DNA of 7,089 bases from Campylobacteraceae bacterium (GTDB lineage: Bacteria > Campylobacterota > Campylobacteria > Campylobacterales > Campylobacteraceae), in assembly GCA_012521935.1 (NCBI GenBank), contig JAAYLJ010000195.1, positions 1 through 7,089 of the forward strand, given 5' to 3'. Shown in pieces: positions 1-5,467 of the stretch. The translations under genes and the position numbers were made by a program. Every line of letters starts with the position of its first letter. Within the stretch, counting starts at the first letter, position 1. Under the pieces are notes generated by a model. That model saw only the letters and a list, made by a program, of their open reading frames with translations. It ran no database searches and was not told the origin of the DNA.

Positions 1-62
1 AAAAAAGTACTAAATATAGAGAGATAAAAAGCTAACCCTACTCCAAAATCAAACTCACCCAT
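1..62 (-). CDS. Small membrane protein, partial; probable symporter small accessory protein
   Basis: The window holds only the first 20 codons of this gene, which runs off the left edge. The peptide begins MGEFDFGVGLAF and continues as a hydrophobic stretch (YLSIFSTF), the start of a transmembrane helix at about residues 7 onward. The start is supported by AAGGA at 68-72 (read on the minus strand), five bases upstream of the ATG at 60-62. An acidic/glycine N-terminus followed directly by LAF-x-LSI-x-ST resembles the very short single-helix proteins annotated as symporter small accessory proteins, which are encoded next to sodium:solute symporter genes. If so, a symporter gene should follow just outside the window. 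It is divergent from iorA. The family call comes from remembered pattern on 20 residues only, so it could be another small membrane protein or the N-terminus of a larger transporter. Confidence 0.5.
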   Translation of the reverse strand, partial: MGEFDFGVGLAFYLSIFSTF

Positions 63-144
63 TTTTTTCCTTTTGCAAAAAATCTTTCCATTTTCTCCTA
101 GCTTAAATGAAAACTCTCTTTATTTTCTATTTTCTTAAAACTTA

Positions 145-153
145 TAGTAACTA
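145..153. repeat. Short palindrome TAGT-A-ACTA
   Basis: A perfect 4-bp inverted repeat around a central A. It shares the core AGTAACT and the following AAAT with the larger palindrome at 205-217, with the two centres 62 bases apart. It overlaps the candidate minus-strand -10 element (141-146). A regulator-binding role is inference, since AT-rich DNA makes short palindromes easily. Confidence 0.3.
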
Positions 154-177
154 AATGAAACACATGTACTATTTTTT

Positions 178-195
178 AAAAGTATTATTACTTTT
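178..195. repeat. Inverted repeat AAAAGTA-TTAT-TACTTTT
   Basis: A perfect 7-bp inverted repeat with a four-base spacer, in the middle of the divergent intergenic region between two related palindromes. It could be an operator or only a weak AT hairpin; it has no GC stem typical of a terminator. Confidence 0.35.
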
Positions 196-204
196 TCAAA
201 TAGA

Positions 205-217
205 TTAAGTAACTTAA
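205..217. repeat. Palindrome TTAAGT-A-ACTTAA
   Basis: A perfect 6-bp inverted repeat around one central base. It shares the AGTAACT core with the repeat at 145-153. Its symmetry and its place between two divergent promoters fit a dimeric regulator site, but no regulator gene for this operon is seen in the window. Confidence 0.35.
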
Positions 218-340
218 ATTGCTTATTTTTAGAACAATTTTTACAAAATATTAGATGCTTTTTATAGCTTTTTATTAAATAAGCCTATTGTAATGAGATT
301 TTCACTACCCTAACAAGATGATTATCCCTCAAGGAGCATT

Positions 341-2152
341 ATGAAACAGACACTTATGGGCAATGATGCCATTGCTTTAGCTTTAATACACTCTGGTGTA
401 GATATGATTTCAGGATATCCTGGAACACCCTCAAGTGAAATCTTAAGTAATTTTCAAAAATATAAAAAAAATTTTAACCTAAAAGATGCTTATGCGCAGT
501 GGGCAACTAATGAAAAAGTTGGATTTGAAGTAGCATATGCTGGAGCAATAGCTGGCAAAAAAACCTGTGCAACGATGAAGCAAGTTGGCTTAAATGTTGC
601 AAGTGACGCTTTAATGAGTGCATCTTACATTGGATTAAAAGGCGCTATGCTTTTAGTTAGTGCTGATGATCCAGGTTTTTACTCTTCACAAACTGAGCAA
701 GATAGCAGAAGTTTTGCAAAATTTGCAAGAATTCCTGTACTTGATCCCGCAACTCCGCAAGAAGCGTATGATATGACAAAGCTTGGCATAGAAATTTCAT
801 CAAAATTTGAAACAATAGTAATGCTACGCCCTGTTATGAGAGTCTCTCACTCAAGGGAGATTTGCACGGTAGATAAAGAGTTAAAACCACTTCAAAATGA
901 GGGAAATTTTCAAAGAGATATCCCAAGATGGGGAGCAGTTCCGCCAGCAGGGAGATTTAGGCAAGGATTGGAACAACTTAAGAGAATTGAAATTATAAAA
1001 GAGTGGAATTGGGAAAATTTAATTAAACCAAAACTTAAAAATCTTTCAAATAAAAAACTTCTTTGTTTAACAAGCGGGACTGGGCATGTTTATGCCATGG
1101 AAACCATTGATGATTTAGCTCTTAGGGCTGATATTTTAAAACTTGATATGCCCTACCCTTTACCTAAAGAAAAGATAGAAGCTTTGTTTGACAATTACGA
1201 TCAAGTGCTCATTTTAGAAGAGAGCTATCCATGTATTGAAGAGCAGTTAAATTCTTCTAAAATACATGGAAAACTAACTGGACATGTTCATCAAATAGAT
1301 GAATTTTCCAAAGAAAAAGTGGTAAATGCTTTAATTAAAATAGGTTTTTATAAAAAAGATAATCCATATAAAGCTAAAAAATTTGAAGGGGTACTTGATG
1401 GCAGGCCTCCAAATATGTGTCCGGGTTGCCCTCATAGAGATGTGCATTATGCTGTAACTGAGGTTTTTAAAAAAGATAATGCCATCTACCCATCAGACAT
1501 TGGCTGCTACACTCTTGGCTTAAATCAAGGAGCTATTGATAGTCTTCTTTGCATGGGGGCAAGTGTGAGTATGGCAAGTGGGTTTTATCTAGCAGATAAG
1601 AGCAAAAATATAGTCGCAACCATTGGAGATAGCACATTTTTACACTCTGGAGTTGCACCGCTTATTAATGCAGTGTATCAAAAACATAGATTTATTTTAG
1701 TTATTTTAGATAATTCAACAACTGCGATGACAGGAAGACAAACAACACCACAAAGAGCAAACCCTGGCCAAATTGATATTAAAAAAATAGTAGAAGGGTG
1801 CGGGATTCCTTGTTATGAATATTTTTATGATCCAGATTTAAATAAAACAATAGATTTTGTTAAATCACTAAAAAAAACATATAAAGAGGCAGACTACCCA
1901 GTAGTAGCTGTGGTTAGAGAGTTTTGTGTTTTAGATAAAGAGATGGCTGAGGGTAGATTAAACTTAGCGCAGGTTATAGTAGATCAAGATTTATGTATAG
2001 AGTGCGATTGGTGCGTAACAGCTTACAAATGCCCGCCAATGAAGCACAATGAAGATGGAAAGATTGAAATTGATCCATTTTTATGCGCAGGCTGTTCGGC
2101 TTGTCTTAATGTAATCTGCCCAACAGAAGCTTTTGTGGAAAAGGATGATTGA
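341..2152 (+). CDS. iorA: Indolepyruvate ferredoxin oxidoreductase, alpha subunit
   Basis: This is the catalytic subunit of a cytoplasmic 2-oxoacid:ferredoxin oxidoreductase that interconverts aryl-2-oxoacids plus CoA and arylacetyl-CoA plus CO2 and reduced ferredoxin. At 603 residues it has the usual full length. The N-terminal pyrimidine-binding domain carries SGYPGTPSSE (24-33) and the NEKVGFE segment with the likely TPP-activating Glu58. The TPP-pyrophosphate domain shows NMCPGCPHRD (358-367), DIGCYTLG (386-393), GDSTFLHSG (429-437) and LDNSTTAMTG (456-465). The C-terminal ferredoxin domain has two four-cysteine sets, C552/C555/C558/C564 and C582/C585/C588/C593, for two 4Fe-4S clusters; the spacing to the fourth cysteine (x5 and x4) is longer than the classic x3. 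The start is supported by AAGGAG at 331-336. It is the first gene of an operon with iorB, whose ATG overlaps its stop as TGATG. The substrate could be indolepyruvate, phenylpyruvate or hydroxyphenylpyruvate. Confidence 0.95.
   Translation: MKQTLMGNDAIALALIHSGVDMISGYPGTPSSEILSNFQKYKKNFNLKDAYAQWATNEKVGFEVAYAGAIAGKKTCATMKQVGLNVASDALMSASYIGLKGAMLLVSADDPGFYSSQTEQDSRSFAKFARIPVLDPATPQEAYDMTKLGIEISSKFETIVMLRPVMRVSHSREICTVDKELKPLQNEGNFQRDIPRWGAVPPAGRFRQGLEQLKRIEIIKEWNWENLIKPKLKNLSNKKLLCLTSGTGHVYAMETIDDLALRADILKLDMPYPLPKEKIEALFDNYDQVLILEESYPCIEEQLNSSKIHGKLTGHVHQIDEFSKEKVVNALIKIGFYKKDNPYKAKKFEGVLDGRPPNMCPGCPHRDVHYAVTEVFKKDNAIYPSDIGCYTLGLNQGAIDSLLCMGASVSMASGFYLADKSKNIVATIGDSTFLHSGVAPLINAVYQKHRFILVILDNSTTAMTGRQTTPQRANPGQIDIKKIVEGCGIPCYEYFYDPDLNKTIDFVKSLKKTYKEADYPVVAVVREFCVLDKEMAEGRLNLAQVIVDQDLCIECDWCVTAYKCPPMKHNEDGKIEIDPFLCAGCSACLNVICPTEAFVEKDD
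2141..2145 (+). promoter_or_regulatory. Ribosome binding site deciding the iorB start
   Basis: AAGGA lies inside the end of iorA. It is six bases from the ATG at 2152 but only three from the in-frame TTG at 2149, so the ATG is the better start. Confidence 0.7.
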
Positions 2153-2685
2153 TGAAGTATCAAGTTGTTATTGGCGGGGTTGGCGGACAAGGGGCTGTTT
2201 TTTTAGTTAAAGTTTTAAGTATTGCCGCAAGCCTTGTAGAGCAAAAGTTTCTAGGAACTGAAAATCATGGCATGAGTCAAAGAGGCGGAGCAGTATCATG
2301 TTATGTGAAAATTGGAGAATTCTATGCTCCAGCCATAGATGAAGGGCAGGCAGACTTACTCATAGCGCTTGATCCCTCAGAAGCTCTTAGAAATATCCAA
2401 TACTTAAAACAAAAAGATAGTACCGTAATAGTAAATGCAGATGAGAGTTTTCCAAAGTTAAAACAAAATGTTTACAAAGTGGACGCATTTTTAAAAGCAA
2501 CAAATAAAGAGTTTCCCATAAATGCGCTAAATGTTTACATGCTTGGCGTTACTTTAGCAAAAGATCCTAACTTTCCATTTACCATAGAGCAGATTGAAAA
2601 AGCTATTACAATAATGAATGAAAAGTTTGCAAAGCAAAATATTGAGGTTTTACACAAAGCTATAAAAGATGCGAAGGGGGCTTAA
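2152..2685 (+). CDS. iorB: Indolepyruvate ferredoxin oxidoreductase, beta subunit
   Basis: This is the small partner subunit of IorA, belonging to the pyruvate/ketoisovalerate oxidoreductase gamma family, which contributes to the CoA- and TPP-binding interface. Counting from the ATG at 2152 it is 177 residues, normal for stand-alone IorB. Family signatures are GGVGGQG (8-14) and ENHGMSQRGG (37-46), a segment highly typical of IorB. An in-frame TTG one codon earlier is open too, but the ribosome binding site at 2141-2145 fits the ATG. The ATG overlaps the iorA stop by one base (TGATG), and its own TAA overlaps the next ATG (TAATG), which indicates translational coupling and matched subunit synthesis. 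It has no Fe-S cysteine motif; all cluster ligands of the complex seen here are in IorA. Confidence 0.94.
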   Translation: MKYQVVIGGVGGQGAVFLVKVLSIAASLVEQKFLGTENHGMSQRGGAVSCYVKIGEFYAPAIDEGQADLLIALDPSEALRNIQYLKQKDSTVIVNADESFPKLKQNVYKVDAFLKATNKEFPINALNVYMLGVTLAKDPNFPFTIEQIEKAITIMNEKFAKQNIEVLHKAIKDAKGA

Positions 2686-3983
2686 TGATTTGGTCAGAAG
2701 TTGAAACTTTTTTAAAAGAAGATTTAAGGGCTTTACAATATTCAAGACTTCAAGAGACTCTTTTAAGAGTTTATAATAATGTTCCTTTTTACAATGAAAG
2801 TTTTAAAAAATTAGGCATTACGCCAAGTGATATTAAATCTATAAAAGATATTTCAAAACTCCCATTTACCACTAAACAAGACTTAAGAGATCACTACCCT
2901 TTTGGAATGTTTGCAGTAGATCAAAGTGCGGTTGTAAGGATTCATAGCTCAAGTGGGACAACAGGCAAACCAACTGTTGTTGGATATACTAAAGGCGACA
3001 TGGGAGTTTGGAATGAAGTGATGGCTAGAGTCTTTACTATGAGTGGAGTGAACTCCCAAGATACAGTTCATAATGCTTATGGATATGGACTTTTTACTGG
3101 AGGCTTAGGGATTCACAATGGCGCAGAAACTGTGGGTGCAACCATAGTTCCAAGCTCAGGTGGATTTACTTCAAGACAACTACTGCTTATGAAAGATTTT
3201 AATGCAACAGTTTTAACCTCTACTCCATCTTTTGCTCTTCATTTAGCTGAAGTTGCAAAAAGTGAGGGGTATGATTTAAGAAATGATTTTAAGTTAAAGT
3301 GTGGGATTTTTGGAGCTGAGCCAACAAGTACAGGACTCAAAGAAGAGGTAGCAAGCGTTTGGGGAATTGATTATCATGAGATTTATGGGCTCTCTGAAAT
3401 CATTGGACCTGGTGTTTCAAATAGTTGCAAAAAATCAAATAAATTGCATATATTTGAGGATCATTTTTACCCTGAAATCATAGATCCAGATACTTTGGAA
3501 GTTTTACCTTATGGGGAAGAAGGTGAGTTAGTTATCACCACTTTAACAAAGCAAGCGCTGCCTATTTTAAGATATAGAACAGGGGATATAACCTCTCTTG
3601 ATCCAACTCCTTGCAGATGCGGAAGAACCCATGTAAGGATGAGTAGCATTGTAGGAAGAGTAGATGATATGCTCATTGTAAATGGAGTAAATGTATTTCC
3701 TTCGCAAGTAGAACATGTCCTCTCTTGCGTTGATGGAATTAGCTTAAACTACCAAATAATTGCAGATAAAAAGGGGTATTTAGACATTTTGGAAGTTATG
3801 GTTGAAGTTACAAATGATATGCCAATGGATAGCATCGGCGCTTTAGATAGGCTACAAAAAAATATTCAAAATGAACTGCTTTCAAACCTATATATAAAAG
3901 CTATGGTAAAGTTAGTTGAGCCAAGAAGCATTGAAAGAAGCGTTGGTAAGGCAGTTAGAGTCATAGATAAAAGGAGAATTTAA
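2685..3983 (+). CDS. paaK: Phenylacetate-CoA ligase (AMP-forming), PaaK type
   Basis: This cytoplasmic adenylate-forming enzyme activates phenylacetate or a related arylacetate with ATP and CoA to arylacetyl-CoA, AMP and pyrophosphate. Its 432 residues are the usual PaaK length. Motifs in order are the ATP-binding loop SSSGTTGKPTVVGYT (88-102), IFGAEP (208-213), YGLSE (234-238), YRTGD (297-301), CRCGR (310-314), the hinge and PaaK-type C-terminal motif GRVDDMLIVNGVNVFPSQVE (324-343), and GKAVRVID (421-428) with Lys422 as the probable catalytic lysine. It sits between iorB and the ACT gene with TAATG overlaps on both sides. No other genes of aerobic phenylacetate degradation (paaABCDE epoxidase, paaZ) are in the window. 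With IorAB this points to arylacetate salvage or anaerobic aromatic amino acid metabolism rather than the epoxide route. Exact aryl substrate cannot be read from the sequence. Confidence 0.92.
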   Translation: MIWSEVETFLKEDLRALQYSRLQETLLRVYNNVPFYNESFKKLGITPSDIKSIKDISKLPFTTKQDLRDHYPFGMFAVDQSAVVRIHSSSGTTGKPTVVGYTKGDMGVWNEVMARVFTMSGVNSQDTVHNAYGYGLFTGGLGIHNGAETVGATIVPSSGGFTSRQLLLMKDFNATVLTSTPSFALHLAEVAKSEGYDLRNDFKLKCGIFGAEPTSTGLKEEVASVWGIDYHEIYGLSEIIGPGVSNSCKKSNKLHIFEDHFYPEIIDPDTLEVLPYGEEGELVITTLTKQALPILRYRTGDITSLDPTPCRCGRTHVRMSSIVGRVDDMLIVNGVNVFPSQVEHVLSCVDGISLNYQIIADKKGYLDILEVMVEVTNDMPMDSIGALDRLQKNIQNELLSNLYIKAMVKLVEPRSIERSVGKAVRVIDKRRI

Positions 3984-4417
3984 TGAAATATGCAATAAAA
4001 CAATTGTCGGTATTTTTAGAAAACAAGCCTAAAGAGTTAAATTTTTTAACTAAAATCTTAAGTGAGGGCGGAGTCTCCATTAAATCTATTTTACTTGTTG
4101 ATTCTTCTGATTTTGGTTTGGCTAGAACCATAGTGAATGATCCCCAAAAAGCAAAGTCTATCCTTGCAAATGAAGGCTTAAGCGTTCAAATTACAAATGT
4201 TTTTGGAGTAAAGATTGATGATGTTGTTGGAAGTTTTAATAGCGTTGTATCCATCCTTAGTGATCAAAATATAAACATTCTTTACTGCTATAGCTTTTAT
4301 GAGTCACAAAGTGGGATTTTTATATTCAGTGTTTTAGCAAATGAGTTTGAACTTGCCACAAAAACATTGATAGAACATGGAGTAGAGATAGTAGAACCAT
4401 CATATTTTTATAAATAA
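3983..4417 (+). CDS. Tandem ACT-domain protein
   Basis: A 144-residue protein made of two ACT-like halves, about residues 3-70 and 72-141, with no catalytic domain. ACT domains bind small ligands, most often amino acids, at subunit interfaces. The N-terminal half begins KQLSVFLENKPKEL and the second half is visible as VFGVKIDDVVGSF followed by ILSDQNINI, the usual beta-alpha-beta pattern. Small ACT proteins of this kind are commonly the last gene of iorAB-paaK clusters, which suggests it senses an aromatic amino acid or aryl acid for the pathway; that role is inference. The start is supported by AAGGAG at 3971-3976, six bases before the ATG, and the ATG overlaps the paaK stop (TAATG). It ends at a small AT-rich hairpin shared with the convergent rnpB gene. 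Confidence 0.85.
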   Translation: MKYAIKQLSVFLENKPKELNFLTKILSEGGVSIKSILLVDSSDFGLARTIVNDPQKAKSILANEGLSVQITNVFGVKIDDVVGSFNSVVSILSDQNINILYCYSFYESQSGIFIFSVLANEFELATKTLIEHGVEIVEPSYFYK

Positions 4418-4436
4418 AAATCTTTCAAAAGATTTT
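4417..4436 (-). terminator. AT-rich hairpin between convergent ACT gene and rnpB
   Basis: A perfect 8-bp stem (AAAATCTT / AAGATTTT) with a four-base loop. Read on the minus strand it lies just after the 3' end of RNase P RNA and runs into TTTT-TATTTATA, so it is a plausible rho-independent terminator for rnpB. In the plus direction only four T's end the stem, so it may also weakly end the iorA operon. The stem is poor in GC. Confidence 0.55.
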
Positions 4437-4440
4437 GAAA

Positions 4441-4752
4441 TTGGCATAGCGTAAGCCGAGTTCTGTCGTGGGTGGCTATTTATCTAGGCACCATGTTACC
4501 AAGATGCTCAAGCGAAGGGTTCAAACATGAAACAAAACCATCCCTTCTTGCTGCAAGCTGGGTTTACATAGCTATCAAAGTTACCTTTGATACTGGTGGG
4601 CTCTTACTCCACCCTTTCACCATCACCTTTAAGGCTGACTTCTCTCTGTTGCACTTTCCCTCAGGTTGCCCTGGCCATCTGTTAGATGGAACTTTGTTTC
4701 ATAGCAGCTCGGACTTTCCTCTTGAAATTCAAGCAACCACCAGCTATGCCAA
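4441..4752 (-). ncRNA. rnpB: RNase P RNA (bacterial type A)
   Basis: This is the catalytic RNA of RNase P, which matures the 5' ends of tRNAs. Read on the minus strand the ends pair as a 10-bp P1 helix (TTGGCATAGC with GCTATGCCAA; 4743-4752 and 4441-4450). The conserved GAGGAAAGTCCG is at 4710-4721. The universal P4 helix forms from AAGTCCGAG (4708-4716) and CTCGGCTT (4453-4460) with the expected bulged U. Other conserved pieces are GAGGGAAAGTGCAACAGAGA, AGAGCCCACC and AGATAAATAGCC near the 3' end, next to ACAGAACTCGGCTTAC. A perfect 8-bp hairpin with a GTAA tetraloop lies at 4573-4592 (probable P12). Length, about 312 bases, is in the range for the family. An open reading frame of 125 codons read across it on the plus strand is fortuitous. 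Exact ends are inferred from pairing and the promoter. Confidence 0.95.
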
Positions 4753-4757
4753 AATTG

Positions 4758-4785
4758 ATTATATCATTAATCCCCACTCTTACAA
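4758..4785 (-). promoter_or_regulatory. rnpB promoter
   Basis: On the minus strand a perfect TATAAT (4758-4763) sits about six bases before the first paired base of RNase P RNA. A weak -35, TTGTAA (4780-4785), lies 16 bases upstream. The -35 falls inside the last codons of the DUF134 gene, whose stop is at 4767-4769, so rnpB has its own promoter but could also receive read-through from that gene. Confidence 0.7.
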
Positions 4786-5375
4786 AAGAGTTTTGGCAGT
4801 TCATTTAAATTTTTCAAACTATCCACTCTTTTATAAAAAATCCCCCTAGCCAAAAGCGCATTTTCAAAATCTTTTTTCATATGTTTACTTAGCCAAAAAC
4901 TAACACAATGACTCTTAAGAAGAGAGGGAAGAGTATCTTTAGCCAAAAGGGAGCTTGCATGAAGAGGATTTGGGATATATTTTACTTCAACTACTTTTTG
5001 GTTAAAAAGATGAACTAGGGCAATTTTTTCATGAGTTATGTGCATATTTGAAATCTCTTTACCACTTTTTTCTAAAGGAGTAGAAAAAGCTACTACAAAT
5101 TTATCTTTTTCATCAATAATCTTTAAACTATAGCCCCTAATCAAAGCTGTAGCTATCTTAGTTCTTGCGCTTTTTAAAATCCTAGAAAAAGTTGGCCTAG
5201 AGACTTCCATCTGCAAAGCAGCCTCTTCTTGATAAAGATCTTCATAATCCATCAAATAGATAGCTTCTAATTCATCTGAATTTATCTCTATCTCTCCATT
5301 AGCTCTTTTTTTAGGCTCAAAAAGAGTATAATTTGGCTTGAATGAACACACTCTATCTAATCTTTGTCTTCCCAT
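4767..5375 (-). CDS. DUF134/UPF0251 DNA-binding protein with NifX-like C-terminal domain
   Basis: A 202-residue cytoplasmic protein, probably a transcriptional regulator. The N-terminal DUF134 (UPF0251) part covers about residues 1-88. It starts MGRQRLDRVC, has the family's NSDELEAIYLMDYEDLYQEE (32-51) and a sigma-like helix-turn-helix at about 50-78 (EAALQMEVSRPTFSRILKSA). The C-terminal part, about 91-190, resembles the dinitrogenase iron-molybdenum cofactor-binding (NifX/NifB) fold often fused to DUF134, with VVAFSTPLEKSG and the later IFYKRVD; several His and Cys residues could be ligands, but no specific site is clear. No nitrogenase genes are near, so a nitrogen-fixation role is not supported. 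The start has AAAGGA at 5381-5386. It is divergent from the SLAC1-type gene by 92 bases and lies directly upstream of rnpB. Regulation of the divergent genes and of itself is a reasonable inference. Confidence 0.85.
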   Translation of the reverse strand: MGRQRLDRVCSFKPNYTLFEPKKRANGEIEINSDELEAIYLMDYEDLYQEEAALQMEVSRPTFSRILKSARTKIATALIRGYSLKIIDEKDKFVVAFSTPLEKSGKEISNMHITHEKIALVHLFNQKVVEVKYIPNPLHASSLLAKDTLPSLLKSHCVSFWLSKHMKKDFENALLARGIFYKRVDSLKNLNELPKLFCKSGD

Positions 5376-5391
5376 ATATATCCTTTATCAA

Positions 5392-5420
5392 ATGATACCA
5401 AAATTTTTTCCTTATTGACA
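5392..5420 (-). promoter_or_regulatory. Possible promoter of the DUF134 gene
   Basis: On the minus strand TATCAT (5392-5397) is a fair -10, 17 bases from TGTCAA (5415-5420), a poor -35. The latter is the exact complement of the TTGACA -35 used by the divergent plus-strand gene, so one regulator here could control both. The -10 alone would be unremarkable. Confidence 0.35.
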
Positions 5421-5443
5421 TATGTTCATAAAAAGAGTATTCT
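5415..5443 (+). promoter_or_regulatory. Sigma-70 promoter of the SLAC1-type gene
   Basis: A perfect TTGACA (5415-5420) is followed after exactly 17 bases by TATTCT (5438-5443, four of six matches). The start codon follows about 25 bases later, preceded by AGGAG at 5458-5462. The near-palindrome ACATATGT (5418-5425) overlaps the -35 and may be an operator; it is only a loose fit to an FNR/CRP-type site. Confidence 0.6.
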
Positions 5444-5467
5444 TTTTGAAAAATTTTAGGAGAAGAT

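Larger units (their letters stand above)
63..340. promoter_or_regulatory. Divergent intergenic region with inverted repeats
   Basis: This is a very AT-rich spacer of 278 bases between two divergent genes, with no convincing coding potential. It should hold promoters for both. Candidate -10 elements are TATAAG on the minus strand (141-146) and TGTAAT on the plus strand (289-294). Neither has a clear -35, which is common in Campylobacterota, so both are weak. No sigma-54 (GG-N10-GC) element is seen near iorA. Three inverted repeats lie between 145 and 217 and may be operators; they are listed separately. Confidence 0.4.

Noticed and set aside
41..94. Alternative minus-strand start giving MERFFAKGKKW
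   Set aside because: This frame stops after about 17 codons, whereas the frame starting at 62 stays open to the window edge with a hydrophobic helix.
63..340. Additional small gene or small RNA in the left intergenic region
   Set aside because: Frames are interrupted or lack a ribosome binding site, and no GC-rich stem followed by a T tract marks an RNA gene.
2149..2151. TTG as the start of iorB
   Set aside because: It is in frame, but the ATG at 2152 is better spaced from AAGGA (six bases against three) and gives the usual MKYQVVIGG-type N-terminus.
4472..4849. Plus-strand open reading frame of 125 codons
   Set aside because: It covers the RNase P RNA gene on the other strand, and runs over its promoter and the 3' end of the DUF134 gene. 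The peptide has no recognisable domain and the start has no ribosome binding site.
4767..5375. Nitrogen-fixation link from the NifX-like domain
   Set aside because: No nif genes or molybdenum-related genes are in the window, and this domain is common in non-fixing bacteria fused to DUF134.
5415..5429. FNR box reading of TTGACATATGTTCAT
   Set aside because: The left half fits TTGAC/T but the right half matches the expected inverted half-site only partly, so I list it only as a loose possibility under the promoter.
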